Part shown: positions 8,665 through 17,533 of the stretch, piece by piece | How the letters are laid out: each line of letters opens with the position of its first letter | How positions within the stretch are numbered: position 1 is the stretch's first letter | Assembly (NCBI RefSeq): GCF_003233655.1 | Contig: NZ_CP029830.1 | Location: 484,501-548,500 of the forward strand | DNA length: 64,000 nucleotides | Source of the DNA: Azospirillum ramasamyi | GTDB lineage: Bacteria > Pseudomonadota > Alphaproteobacteria > Azospirillales > Azospirillaceae | Direction: 5' to 3' | The notes under the pieces: model-generated | The model's database searches: none | Told to the model about the DNA's origin: nothing | Seen by the model: the letters and a program-made list of their open reading frames with translations, nothing else | Position numbers and translations under genes: made by a program

Positions 8665-9042
8665 ATGTTCGAGGGCAACGGTGTTGGAAACGTCGTTGGG
8701 CTGGCTCTGGACAACATGGCCACCGCGAATGCCAACGCGGCTGCCGCCCGGCGCGCGAACGAACTCGGTCGGCGGTGGGAGGAGTATGCCCACACCCTGG
8801 AAACCCGGGTGCGGGAACTAGAGGACGCCCTGGCGGTGTGCAGGGCTGAGGCCGAGGCTCGCGCCGCCCAGGTCTTTGCGTTCGCCGAAGCCCACAAGGG
8901 GAGCCCCCTGCTGGCCGAGAGCGGCAACCACTACAGCGATGGGAGCCCGAAGAGCATGGCGCGCATGATCTTCGAGGCGGCCTTCGACAAAGCCGCCCTG
9001 GGACTCGGCATCACCAACCCGACGGCTCGCCGCGAAAACTGA
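8665..9042 (+). CDS. Small coiled-coil hypothetical protein
   Basis: A 125-residue protein. The ATG at 8665 was chosen because GGGAGGG precedes it by 6 bases. A hydrophobic/Ala-rich N-terminus (GVGNVVGLALDNMATANANAA) is followed by a heptad-like helix (LGRRWEEYAHTLETRVRELEDALAV, about residues 33-57) that should form a coiled coil. The C-terminal third is globular. It faces the conjugation gene convergently and has operator-like repeats upstream. I do not recognise the family. Confidence 0.6.
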   Translation: MFEGNGVGNVVGLALDNMATANANAAAARRANELGRRWEEYAHTLETRVRELEDALAVCRAEAEARAAQVFAFAEAHKGSPLLAESGNHYSDGSPKSMARMIFEAAFDKAALGLGITNPTARREN

Positions 9043-9060
9043 AACATTGGCCCGTCCGCA

Positions 9061-9095
9061 GAGGGGCGGAAAGCGCCGAATGCGCCCCGCCCCTC
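9061..9095. terminator. GC-rich hairpin between convergent genes
   Basis: GAGGGGCGG (9061-9069) pairs with CCGCCCCTC (9087-9095) around a 17-base loop, exactly between the stop of the 8665 gene and the stop of the conjugation gene. No T-tract follows on either side, so if it is a terminator it is a weak or bidirectional one. Confidence 0.4.
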
Positions 9096-9101
9096 GCCTG
9101 C

Positions 9102-11709
9102 TTACGGTCCCCGGCCCGTGCTGGTCCCCGCCTCCTGAGCCTCCGGCCTCTTGGTGATCTTCTCGTTCTTCCTGTCGGCGCCCGGTTGTTGGCCAGGCTC
9201 CTCGCCCGTGGCCTTGCTGGCCTGTCCGCCGACCCGGAGCGCGGCCGCCCCGGCATTCTTGGTGAAGGACGCCGCGGCCGCGACAATGGTGCTGGTCGCG
9301 TCGCGCTCGCCGCGCTCGCCGTCGTCCGCACCGAGCAGGCGGGAGACCATTGCGGGAACCTGGTGGACCAGGCCCATGCAGCGGATGGCGATCTGGTAAT
9401 GCAGGTAGAGCAGCAGCCCGAGCATCACGATCTGCCCAACGAAGCCGATGATGCTGTCGCCCATGCTGGAGAGCATCGCCAGCGCGAAGGTCTTGTTGAG
9501 GTACCCGGCCATCACCGCGAAAAGGATGTTGCTGCCGATCAAGCCGAACAGCAGCAGCGAGGGACGAAGAGCCGCGTTGAAGGCCAGCACCCAGTACGGC
9601 CGCTGCTGCTGTCCGATCAACTCGTCGCCATCCATCCGCATGTGAGCCAAGGCGGCGAGCGGCATGGCCACAACCGCCTCGAAGGCGAAGACGGCGCAGC
9701 CGATCACGGCGAAGAACCACATGATGAACGGGACCATCGGCAGCACGTAGGCGTGCAGCGCGCCGAAGGTGAGCAGCGCGCTGATGAACATGACCATCCA
9801 GGGCGCGACGACATCGAGGAGGCCCTTCCCGGCCGCCGTGAACGGTCTTCCGGCGAAGCCGAATATTCCCGCGTTCTCGGCCGTGGCGTCCGCCGAGGAC
9901 GCCGCCACATTGGCGCTCACCCATGAGATGAGCAGGGCCTCACCGGCCATCAGCGTGGCGTTCCCCAGCGAGGTCATCGAGGCCATCGGGTTCACGGCGT
10001 CGAGTTCGGCGGCGTTGGCGATGCCGCGGGCGATCATGTGCGACGGCTCCTTCAGCAGCCAGGAGATGGGGTTCCAGGAAGACCGGTTCTCGGCCACGTA
10101 GATGTCGTTGCGGGACACGTAATCGCGCTCACGGGCGTCGATGATCGACTGGCCGAGTTCGCCAAGAGCGGTGCGGAGACGCCTCTGCACTTCCTCCGTC
10201 AGGCGCTCGGGGTTGGGGGCGACAATCTCCGGCATGCCGGAGGCAGCACGCGCCATCACACCGGCGGAAATCCGCGTGAGGGTGAAGTTCAGCGAGCCCG
10301 CGCCAGCCCAGCCCAACTCAGCCGCCGTGATCCGGAAGTTCCTCCTACCCTCCTCGTCGAGCTTGGCGCTCAGGTCCCTCGCCGCCCGATTCATCTCATC
10401 GGTGTACGCGGTTCCCGCCGCAAGAGCCTGCTGAAGACGGCCGCCAAACTCACCCCGGCCGGGGCCATGCTCCCTCGGGTTCGGGGTGACGCTGTCACGG
10501 ACGATCTCGGCGACCCTGGAGTTCCGGACCGCCTGGACGAAGGTTCCGAGCGCGCGTACGCGGGCGGAGTCGAACGCTTCGTAGGCCGCCTTCTCCGTGG
10601 TGGATGTCATCGCCGCGGAGGCGACCTGCCCGCCGACGAGGGACGCCGCCGAAGTGGCGATGCCGTCCAACTTGAGGGAGCCGCACACCTGCCCGTAGTC
10701 CCAGACGGTACCCGAACCGGCAGCGGAACCGGCGGGCTCCGGCAGCGCGAAAACTGGACGGGCGGAACGGAACATGCCGAGGCTGAAGCGATCCCACCAG
10801 CCCGGCTCGTACTCTGCCGCCCTCACCACGAAAGCGCAGGTCTCCAGCTGGAGGATCTGGGCAGTTAGATTGCGGCCGGGGTCCAGGCGGGGTGCAACCA
10901 CGGTCGCAGAACTGGTCGGCGAGAGCATGCGATCGACGTAGAGCGACCACAGGGCGTTTGTGAACATATAGCCCCCCGAAAAGAGACCGATCACCAGGAG
11001 TTGGGCAACGCAGTACCCCTTAATCGGAACGATCGCCGCCACGCCGACGCAGAGCCGGATGGGCGCCCAGGTGACGTGGTACTTGCTGCCCTCGGAGAAG
11101 ACCTTGCCGGTGTGCGCGGCATAGACCAGGCCGCACAGGGTCTGCCACATCAGTACCAAGGTGCCGAGAAAGAATAGCCCGCTGTTGAACATGGTGAAGA
11201 GTGGTACCAGCGCGTCCGATCCCGACGGCGGCGAACCCGGTACGACACCTGCTCCCGAGAACATCCTCCTGAGCCATTCCAGTGAGAGATCGTTTGCATG
11301 CGTCGCGGCGATCGCGTTGCTGACGATGTCCGCGATCGCGGTGGCGGAGCCCGCGGGCTCCGCCGCCAAGCCGTTTCCGGGCATGAAGAGGAAAGCGAGC
11401 GCCACCACGAGCGCGGCGGCGCTCGACGGCTTGGCGCCGAGCCACGCGGCCGGGTCACGCAGCCAGACCCACACGCTCACCAGTGCGCGCGCCTGAACCT
11501 GAAAGAGACGCAGGCTCGCGAGGGCCGCGCGCGTGGCCACCCAGACGGCGAACACCCAGGGCAGCGCGTGGTCGAGGACCGGGAAACCGGTTCTGGCGAT
11601 CAGGTCCGCCTTCGGGGCCACGATGGCGAGGAGCACGCTGAGGACCAGAAAGACCATCCAGCCGGTCAGTCGCCGCCGCAGGTTCCCCTCGAGGCGGGGC
11701 AGATCCGCT
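9102..11709 (-). pseudogene. TraX-TraY/DotA-like conjugation protein, 3' part (split by IS66)
   Basis: The larger piece of a gene cut by the IS66 element at 11710-14308. It encodes a polytopic membrane protein of the DotA/TraY type: a signal-like segment (VVALAFLFMPGNGLAAEPAG), then a periplasmic region, then a block containing MFNSGLFFLGTLVLMWQT, KYHVTWAPIRLCVGVAAIVPIKGY and several C-terminal membrane helices. These are hallmarks of IncI TraY and Legionella DotA of type IVB secretion systems. Removing the IS and one 8-bp duplication joins this piece in frame to 14309-14549, giving 946 residues. The N-terminal 150 residues look TraX-like, so the intact gene may have been a TraX-TraY fusion. 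Confidence 0.75.
11702..11709. repeat. IS66 target-site duplication, left copy
   Basis: GATCCGCT directly before the left end of the IS66 element is repeated exactly at 14309-14316, directly after the right end. Eight bases is the duplication length expected for IS66-family insertion. A perfect copy implies a simple, fairly recent insertion. Confidence 0.9.
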
Positions 11710-11806
11710 GTACGCCTCCGGTGAGTGCCGCCTTGGCAAAATAGGGTCCGACGTCTGAGTTTTGCGTGGCGCGTCATTGCGCGGACGCAAACGAGTTGCA
11801 AACGTC

Positions 11807-12217
11807 ATGGCTTATCAGCGGGTCGAGGTTCTGACGGGGACGGAGCGGCGGCGAAATTACACGCCGGCGGAGAAGGTCCGAATGGTCGAGGAGGCGTTCC
11901 GCCCCGGCGTGGTGGTGACGGAAGCGGCCCGCCGGCTGGGCGTGCACGAAAGTCTGCTATACCGCTGGCGAGGGCTGATGCAGGCGAGCGGGAGCGCGGT
12001 GGCCGAACCGTCCAGCTTCGTCGCAGTGACCATCACGCCGGAGCCGACCGTAACAGAACCGCCGGTCTTGGAGCCCCCTGAACCATTGCCGCCTCCAGCG
12101 GGTCCGACCACGAGCCCGGCGATCCTCGAGGTCATCCTGCCCAGCGGGGCACGCCTGCGTCTGGAAGGGCCGGTCGATCCGGCTCTGGCGGCGGCCGTCG
12201 TCGGTGCCCTGGCATGA
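11807..12217 (+). CDS. tnpA: IS66 accessory protein TnpA
   Basis: A 136-residue protein with a helix-turn-helix of the IS3/IS66 orfA type: YTPAEKVRMVEEAF, then EAARRLGVHESLLYRWR (about residues 20-57), followed by a Pro-rich linker and an ILPSGARLRLEGPVD tail. I take MAYQRV at 11807 as the start, since upstream sequence reads as IS end. Its stop overlaps the start of tnpB (ATGA). It is needed with TnpB for transposition of IS66 elements by an undefined mechanism. Confidence 0.85.
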   Translation: MAYQRVEVLTGTERRRNYTPAEKVRMVEEAFRPGVVVTEAARRLGVHESLLYRWRGLMQASGSAVAEPSSFVAVTITPEPTVTEPPVLEPPEPLPPPAGPTTSPAILEVILPSGARLRLEGPVDPALAAAVVGALA

Positions 12218-12561
12218 TCCCGGTGCCGAGTGGCGTGCGGGTGTGGCTGGCCAGCGGACACACCGACATGCGCAAAGGCTGGGCGAGTTTGGCGCTGCTG
12301 GTGCAGGAACGCTTCGCCCAAGACCCGCACAGCGGCCATCTCTTCATCTTCCGCGGGCGCCGCGGCGATCTGGTGAAGATCATCTGGTATGACGGCCAGG
12401 GCAGTTGCCTGTTCATGAAGAGGCTGGAGCGGGGCCGCTTCATCTGGCCCACGCCGGCGGACGGCGCGGTGTCGATCTCGGTTGGGCAGATGGGCTATCT
12501 GCTCGAGGGCATCGACTGGCGCAACCCGCAGAAGACTTGGCGCCCCGAGGCCGCGGGGTGA
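12214..12561 (+). CDS. tnpB: IS66 accessory protein TnpB
   Basis: A 115-residue protein with the classic IS66 Orf2 sequence: VWLASGHTDMRKGW near the N-terminus, then GHLFIFRGRRGDLVKIIWYDGQG, then the FIWP segment. It overlaps tnpA by four bases (ATGA), which suggests coupled translation. Length and motif order are normal for the family, and the frame is intact. Confidence 0.9.
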   Translation: MIPVPSGVRVWLASGHTDMRKGWASLALLVQERFAQDPHSGHLFIFRGRRGDLVKIIWYDGQGSCLFMKRLERGRFIWPTPADGAVSISVGQMGYLLEGIDWRNPQKTWRPEAAG

Positions 12562-12640
12562 CTGCGACACGGTGAATCGACGCACCGGTTCAGGGGTGAT
12601 TGTGGCGGCTCAACGGCGCGTTCCCAGGTAAACTGGCGCC

Positions 12641-14284
12641 ATGACCGCCGCCCCGCTCCCCTCCACCTCGGCCGACGACGTCGCCAACTTGCGCGCTGCC
12701 TTGGCGCAGGCCGAGGCGCGGGCGGATGCGGCGGAAGCCGAAGCGGCGCGGGCCAAGGCGATGGCGTCGAACACCGAGGCGCTGATCGCCGGCCTGAAGC
12801 TGGAAATCGAGAAACTCCGGCGCGAACTCTACGGGACGCGCTCCGAGCGCAAGGCGCGTCTGCTGGACCAGTTGGAGTTCCAGCTCGAAGAGTTGGAAGC
12901 GACGGCCGGCGAGGACGAACTGGCGGCCGAGCAGGCCGCTGCCAAAACCACCGCGGTGGCGGCCTTTACCCGCAAACGGCCATCACGCCAGCCCTTCCCC
13001 GACCACCTGCCGCGCGAGCGCGTCGTTGTGCCGGCACCGGCGAGCTGCCCGTGCTGCGGCTCGGACAAGCTGTGCAAGCTGGGCGAGACGATCACCGAGA
13101 CGCTGGAGGTGATCCCGCGCCAGTGGAAGGTGATCCAGACGGTGCGCGAGCGGTTCTCCTGCCGGGCCTGCGAGACGATCAGCCAGCCGCCGGCGCCGTT
13201 CCACGCCACCCCACGGGGCTGGGCCGGCCCCAACCTGCTGGCCACCCTCCTGTTCGAGAAGTTCGGCCAGCATCAGCCGCTGAACCGGCAGGCCGAACGC
13301 TTTGCGCGCGAGGGCGTGCCGCTCAGCCTGTCCACCCTGGCCGACCAGGTGGGCGCCGCCGCCGCGGTGCTGAAGCCGCTGCACGACCTGATCGCCGCGC
13401 ATGTACTGGCAGCCGAGCGGCTGCATGGAGACGACACGCCCGTGCCCGTGCTGGCCAAAGGCAAGACCGACACCGGGCGGCTGTGGGTGTATGTGCGTGA
13501 TGACCGGCCGTTTGCCGGCCAAGCCCCACCGGCAGCGCTGTTCCACTATTCGCGAGACCGCAAGGGCGAGCATCCCGAACGGCACCTGGCCGGCTTCACG
13601 GGCTGGCTGCAGGCCGATGCGTTCGCCGGCTATAACCGGCTGTACGAACCTGAGCGCCGACCGGGGCCGATCAGCGCCGCACTGTGCTGGGCGCATGCAA
13701 GGCGCGGCTTCTTCAAGCTGGCCGACATCGCCGCGAACACCAGACGCGGCAAGGATGCCCCGCCGATCTCACCGCTGGCCCTGGAAGCCGTGACCCACAT
13801 CGACGCCCTCTTCGATCTCGAGCGCGCCCTGAACGGCAAGCCCGCGGCCGAGCGGCTGGCGGCCCGCCAGGAGCACGGCGTCGCCCTGGTGGCCACGCTG
13901 GAGAACTGGATGCGGACGGAGCGCGCCCGGCTCTCCCGCCATGCCCCCGTGGCCAAGGCGATGGACTACATGCTGACGCGCTGGGACGGCTTCACGCGCT
14001 TCCTCGGCGACGGCCGGCTGTGCCTGACCAACAATGCCGCCGAACGCGGCCTGCGCGGGATCGCTTTGGGCCGGAAAGCGTGGCTGTTCTGCGGCTCCGA
14101 TCGCGGCGGGCAGCGGGCGGCGATCATGTACGGCCTGATCACCACGGCGAAGCTCAACGACGTCGATCCCCAGGCATGGCTCGCCGACGTCCTGGCCCGC
14201 ATCAACGACATCCCCCAAACCCGCCTGCACGAACTCCTCCCCTGGGAATGGAAGGCAATCCGCGAGCAGACGAAAGCTGCCTGA
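12641..14284 (+). CDS. tnpC: IS66 transposase TnpC
   Basis: A 547-residue DDE transposase. An N-terminal leucine-zipper-like coiled coil (about residues 10-90) is followed by a zinc-finger region (CPCCGSDKLCKLGE and CRAC), the catalytic core with ERLHGDDTPV (first Asp), WLQADAFAGYNRLY (second Asp) and LCLTNNAAERGLRGIALGRKAWLFCGSDRGG (catalytic Glu). The IS66 C-terminal domain follows (LPWEWK). It is full length with all acidic residues present, so it is probably active. Confidence 0.92.
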   Translation: MTAAPLPSTSADDVANLRAALAQAEARADAAEAEAARAKAMASNTEALIAGLKLEIEKLRRELYGTRSERKARLLDQLEFQLEELEATAGEDELAAEQAAAKTTAVAAFTRKRPSRQPFPDHLPRERVVVPAPASCPCCGSDKLCKLGETITETLEVIPRQWKVIQTVRERFSCRACETISQPPAPFHATPRGWAGPNLLATLLFEKFGQHQPLNRQAERFAREGVPLSLSTLADQVGAAAAVLKPLHDLIAAHVLAAERLHGDDTPVPVLAKGKTDTGRLWVYVRDDRPFAGQAPPAALFHYSRDRKGEHPERHLAGFTGWLQADAFAGYNRLYEPERRPGPISAALCWAHARRGFFKLADIAANTRRGKDAPPISPLALEAVTHIDALFDLERALNGKPAAERLAARQEHGVALVATLENWMRTERARLSRHAPVAKAMDYMLTRWDGFTRFLGDGRLCLTNNAAERGLRGIALGRKAWLFCGSDRGGQRAAIMYGLITTAKLNDVDPQAWLADVLARINDIPQTRLHELLPWEWKAIREQTKAA

Positions 14285-14308
14285 CCGCGGCACTCAGCGG
14301 ATGCTTAC

Positions 14309-14549
14309 GATCCGCTTCGGACATCCCCGCCTGGATCATCGCGGTGGTGAAGCGTTCGCCGTCGTCGCGGATAGACCGTAGATCGGCCGCTTCCGGCGGC
14401 TGCGGCTCACGGGATAGCGCCACCCGGGCGATCGACGCGATGTCATCGAGGCCGCGGGCTGCCTCCCGGGCATCGGCGGCGATCGGAGCGACGAGGTTCG
14501 CAGGGCGGAAGATAGCGGCCAGTCCGCGGCGGAGGAATCCCGTGGTCAT
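14309..14549 (-). pseudogene. TraX-TraY/DotA-like conjugation protein, 5' part (split by IS66)
   Basis: The start of the gene whose larger part lies left of the IS66. The ATG at 14549 follows an AGGGGGGC ribosome site and reads MTTGFLRRGLAAIFRPAN onward, soluble and helical, until the insertion after SEAD. Joining across the element restores SEADLPRLEGN and the frame. The start overlaps the stop of the upstream membrane gene (ATGA), so the two were one transcription unit. The IS separates the promoter side from most of the coding sequence, so the product is almost certainly lost. Confidence 0.75.
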
Positions 14550-14944
14550 GCTGCCCCCCTGTGAAGGGCGGCAAGCGATTTGGCGCCGCGGCCCACGAGC
14601 CAGATGAGGGGCGACCACGCGCCCCGGATGAAAGCGGAGGTGATGGCCACCACGACCGTGAGATGAAGGGCAAGCATCGCGTGGGCACCAATAGCCGCAA
14701 GGCGCGCCAGGCCGATGACGCCCGCGCCGTCGGAGACGTCGAACGCGACCATCAGCACGCGCGCGCCACGGTCGCCGCTGGCGGCGAGAACGAACGCCAT
14801 CAGCACACAGAACAGCAGGCACGCAACGGAAGCGTCGCGGAACGCTCCACGGGCGATCCCTGCAAGCCAATGCGAGATGGCCGGTGTCAACGTATTCACT
14901 TTCACGGCGCCCTCCACGTCAAATTGAGATAGACCTCCTATCAA
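14546..14944 (-). CDS. Small integral membrane protein upstream of traXY
   Basis: Up to 132 residues with three likely membrane helices (ASVACLLFCVLMAFVLAAS, VIGLARLAAIGAHAMLALHLTVVVAITSAF and a C-terminal segment). It overlaps the TraX-TraY-like gene by ATGA, which suggests a role in the same conjugation system. The start is uncertain: the longest frame opens with TTG at 14944, but GGAGGG just before a GTG about 14 codons in is a better ribosome site, and another AGGAGG lies near the TTG. I do not recognise the family. Confidence 0.55.
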   Translation of the reverse strand: MIGGLSQFDVEGAVKVNTLTPAISHWLAGIARGAFRDASVACLLFCVLMAFVLAASGDRGARVLMVAFDVSDGAGVIGLARLAAIGAHAMLALHLTVVVAITSAFIRGAWSPLIWLVGRGAKSLAALHRGAA

Positions 14945-15008
14945 TCTTGTTGTGACGCACTCTAAAAACGCAATACAGTTGATCGAAACAATTTGTCAGA
15001 GGTTCGTC

Positions 15009-15389
15009 ATGGATAATTTGTTAACTTTGCTTGGAGAGGCGCGAGCCCATGTCAACATTTACTCTACCAAGCCGAAGCCGTCAGAGCGGACTGCCGACTC
15101 CTACAAGGCTGCCTTCGAGAGCTATCTGAAGGGCGGCCATCGATCCCCCGCTGCTGCGGCAACGACGATCTGGCGGCGAGCCGCGATCCGGCACGGCGCA
15201 ATCCGTCAACTTCGCGGCGCGGTCACGGGCCTCGAGCAGGCACTTTCAGCTGGTGACGCGGCTGCCGCGGCTGCCTATGCAGCACCCGTTCGCGCGGCCC
15301 TGGATCTGTTGTACAGCCATATGGCCGGGCGGCGTGCGCGCCGCCCGCGTGGGCCAACCAACCCGCGGCAAGCGGGCGATCCGGCGTAA
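15009..15389 (+). CDS. Hypothetical protein divergent from the conjugation genes
   Basis: A 126-residue helical protein from the ATG at 15009 (MDNLLTLLGEARAHVNIYS). The middle, ERTADSYKAAFESYLKGG and TTIWRRAAIRHGAIRQLR, is arginine-rich and faintly recalls the helical DNA-binding domain of tyrosine recombinases, but there is no catalytic domain behind it. The C-terminus is Ala-rich, then Arg/Pro-rich. It shares an AT-rich upstream region with the divergent conjugation operon. Function unknown. Confidence 0.5.
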   Translation: MDNLLTLLGEARAHVNIYSTKPKPSERTADSYKAAFESYLKGGHRSPAAAATTIWRRAAIRHGAIRQLRGAVTGLEQALSAGDAAAAAAYAAPVRAALDLLYSHMAGRRARRPRGPTNPRQAGDPA

Positions 15390-15681
15390 CCCGTGCTGAT
15401 TCGTTGGTGGGCCTCCTCGTCGTCTAGCTGAAGCCGACGCATACCTGGACCGGATGGCGCCCCACGGCTGGCACGGGCCTATCGGGGCAACAGCCTGCCT
15501 CCCTCGGGCTCGCAAGCTGCGGGGCTGGCTTGCTCGCCGCCCCGCCAGTCTCCACCTAAAGGCAACGCGGCCGGTGCGGCGATCAAACTTCGTGCAACGC
15601 GAAACCCCCGGGTCAGCACCGCAAGCGCGGCTCGCCGGGGGTCGAGCAGGTATCTACGCCGGTAGCAGGCGAGTACTTGCC

Positions 15682-16062
15682 TCAGGCGTCCTCCAGGCCC
15701 TCGCCGAAGAGAGCGTCGAGATCCTCATCCAGCCCGCGCAACTCCAGCCAGCGCTGCGCTTGATCGGGCGTGAGCGGAATGTAGGCATGGCCATTTCGAA
15801 AACCGTCGTCGTCGCGGGCGCGCCAAGGCGACGACGGCCCACCTTCGGCGACAAGCAGGAAGGCTCCTTTCTCCGATCGATGCAGGATTTCCATGACCCA
15901 CTCGAAATCGTCGAGACGGCCGAACTTGTATGTTGCGACCTCATCCATGCTCACAGCACGGTAGCGCAGTCCATTTCGGACGACGCTGAAGTTCGCGCTC
16001 GATCTACCTGGATTGTTCGGCTTGTCGCCGATCAGTGATCTGATGAAATCATCGTATGCCAT
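15682..16062 (-). CDS. Hypothetical protein (126 residues)
   Basis: A well-formed small soluble protein starting at the ATG at 16062 (MAYDDFIRSLIGDKP). It contains YKFGRLDDFEWVMEILHRSEKGAFLLVAEGG and an acidic C-terminus (LDEDLDALFGEGLEDA). Composition and codon use look like a real gene. I do not recognise the family. The neighbours are also small unassigned genes, so context gives no function. Confidence 0.6.
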   Translation of the reverse strand: MAYDDFIRSLIGDKPNNPGRSSANFSVVRNGLRYRAVSMDEVATYKFGRLDDFEWVMEILHRSEKGAFLLVAEGGPSSPWRARDDDGFRNGHAYIPLTPDQAQRWLELRGLDEDLDALFGEGLEDA

Positions 16063-16582
16063 GAGCGTTCTCCATCGTTGCTGGAGAAATTTTACGGCGG
16101 CGTAATTGAAAATCGTTAATGCACAATTGCCTGTACGGTTTTGCATCTATGCATAACCCTGCCCATTAACTCTTCTGGCTTCTTATCCTCGGTCACCTGT
16201 TACTCGAAGCCAGCGGGGCAAAAGCTGATAGGCAGGACGAAGCACGTCCTTCGATGGTTCGCCTGGGCTAAGTCATTCCGATCGATCCAGGGGCATGAAT
16301 TTATTCGTGTCGTATCAGATGGTTAAGTCACCATGGCCGGTAGAATCATTGACTCTAAAGAAGGGTAGGTGACCACGCGGTCCTCGCGTAGCTGCAAGCC
16401 CTTCTTGGGGAAACCTCGTGGGAGGTTGAACGCGCCTGGGCGATCCGCATCAGCAGGCTTGCGCACCTGAAGCGGCCGATCGGATAAATGGTGAGGTGCT
16501 CGTAGTTCCCCGGAGCACGGCGGCCAGCGCGCCGACGCGGGCCTACCTGGATCGTGACCATCAGCTTGCGGAGCGCTGAACC
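16063..16582. other. Intergenic region with one copy of a 24-bp repeat
   Basis: About 520 bases without a convincing complete gene. The repeat at 16337-16360 lies here. On the minus strand, one frame from about 16500 down to 16326 reads like a protein C-terminus (RPLQVRKPADADRPGAF, later RVVTYPSLESMILP) without a start codon, possibly the tail of a decayed gene or element. Confidence 0.4.
16337..16360. repeat. 24-bp repeat, copy 1
   Basis: The sequence from CCGGTAGAATCATT to GACTCTAAAG is identical at 16337-16360 and 18588-18611, in direct orientation 2.25 kb apart. Its core, AGAATCA-T-TGACTCT, is an imperfect palindrome. The two copies bracket a block of small membrane, secreted and regulatory genes. 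On the minus strand both copies encode LESMILP near the end of an open frame. Confidence 0.7.
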
Positions 16583-16915
16583 ATGACGACGTCCCCTCTC
16601 CTCCGCTGCATTGCCTGGACCGGCGGCACGTCGGCGGCCATGCTCACCGCAGCCTGGGGCACCATGCTCGTCCTCGGCTCAATGATCGCGCCGATCTTCA
16701 TGCCGACCGGCCTGCCGCCCTCGCACAACGACGTCCTGTTGCTCTGCGTGATCGGGGTAGCCGGATTCCTGCTGACCCTCTTCTGCGTCGGCAAGATCGC
16801 TGTTGGCGCCGCCGAGCATTGGCAGTCTTGGGCCTGCCCGAAACATCCGCGGCTCGCTTGGCCAGCCGTTACCTTGGCGGCCGCGCTTGCCGTGACGGCA
16901 GCTGCTCTTCTGTAG
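16583..16915 (+). CDS. Small integral membrane protein
   Basis: A 110-residue protein with three hydrophobic helices: about residues 18-38 (SAAMLTAAWGTMLVLGSMIAP), 50-72 (DVLLLCVIGVAGFLLTLFCVG) and 92-110 (WPAVTLAAALAVTAAALL). There is no recognisable domain. It lies inside the stretch bracketed by the two 24-bp repeats. Confidence 0.6.
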   Translation: MTTSPLLRCIAWTGGTSAAMLTAAWGTMLVLGSMIAPIFMPTGLPPSHNDVLLLCVIGVAGFLLTLFCVGKIAVGAAEHWQSWACPKHPRLAWPAVTLAAALAVTAAALL

Positions 16916-17072
16916 CGGGTCGAACGGTGTTCCTGCGCTGGAGAGCGCCGGTGCCTCAAAACGGCTCCGGCGCCCTACAGGATTCCTTGTTCCAATAGCC
17001 GCCACGCTCATCGAAGCCGACGGATTGTTGACAAGAACTCGTCGCAGCGCCTCGGCAGAAGGTATGCCCGCG

Positions 17073-17423
17073 TTAGCTGGGATCGGGGTCAACCCGACGG
17101 TGCTGAACTGCCAACTCGATCTGACCGACGGCAATCTTCAGATCACCAAGGTCCAAGGCGCGCGAGGCGGAAATCAGTCGTGTTTCCAGCGAGGCGCGCA
17201 CCGGATCCAATCCTTGGTCTGCTTGGCTGCCGAGGAGAAGACTGTCGAGCGTTGACCCCAGGGTCCTGGCAATGGTGACAAGCGTCTCCAGGTCGGGTTC
17301 GTGAGCGTCACGGACATAGTTGCCATAGCGCTGCTCGCTGAGCCCGCTTCGGCGTGCAACCTCGGCGTCGCTCAGCCCCAGCGCCTGGGCACGCGCCCGC
17401 AATCTTTGACCGAATCCTTGCAT
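17073..17423 (-). CDS. XRE-family transcriptional regulator
   Basis: A 116-residue protein with an N-terminal Cro/CI-type helix-turn-helix: FGQRLRARAQALGLSDAEVARRSGLSEQRYGNYVRDAHEPDLETLVTIARTLG spans about residues 4-56. A short helical C-terminus may serve dimerisation. A 34-bp dyad lies 38 bases upstream of its start, between it and the divergent SH3 gene, and is its most likely operator. A related half-site occurs near 8.5 kb, hinting at a second target. Confidence 0.8.
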   Translation of the reverse strand: MQGFGQRLRARAQALGLSDAEVARRSGLSEQRYGNYVRDAHEPDLETLVTIARTLGSTLDSLLLGSQADQGLDPVRASLETRLISASRALDLGDLKIAVGQIELAVQHRRVDPDPS

Positions 17424-17460
17424 GGGACCGGTTTGCCGCGCCCCAGGCCCTTCGGTCCAT

Positions 17461-17494
17461 ACAGGTGTCCTTACGTTTCATAAAGGAATCCTGT
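17461..17494. promoter_or_regulatory. 34-bp dyad operator between XRE and SH3 genes
   Basis: The arms ACAGG-TG-TCCTT (17461-17472) and AAGGA-AT-CCTGT (17483-17494) are perfect inverted repeats apart from the two central bases of each arm, with 10 bases between them. It sits in the divergent promoter region of the XRE regulator and the secreted SH3 protein, so it probably controls both genes. Confidence 0.65.
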
Positions 17495-17533
17495 GGTAGC
17501 AAGCTCGGGCTTAAGATCAGCCAGGAGTTTGGC

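Larger units (their letters stand above)
11710..14308 (+). mobile_element. IS66-family insertion sequence, complete
   Basis: A 2599-bp element with three genes in the usual order (tnpA, tnpB, tnpC). The left end GTACGCCTCCGGTGAGTGCCG matches the inverse of the right end, GTAAGCATCCGCTGAGTGCCG, with three mismatches in the first 21 bases. Perfect 8-bp duplications flank it. It interrupts a TraX-TraY/DotA-like conjugation gene. All three open frames look intact, so the element may still be mobile. Confidence 0.9.

Noticed and set aside
11710..11801. Conjugation gene start at 11801 (MQLVCVRAM)
   Set aside because: This stretch is the left end of IS66. The true 5' end lies at 14549 beyond the element, as shown by the 8-bp duplication and restored frame.
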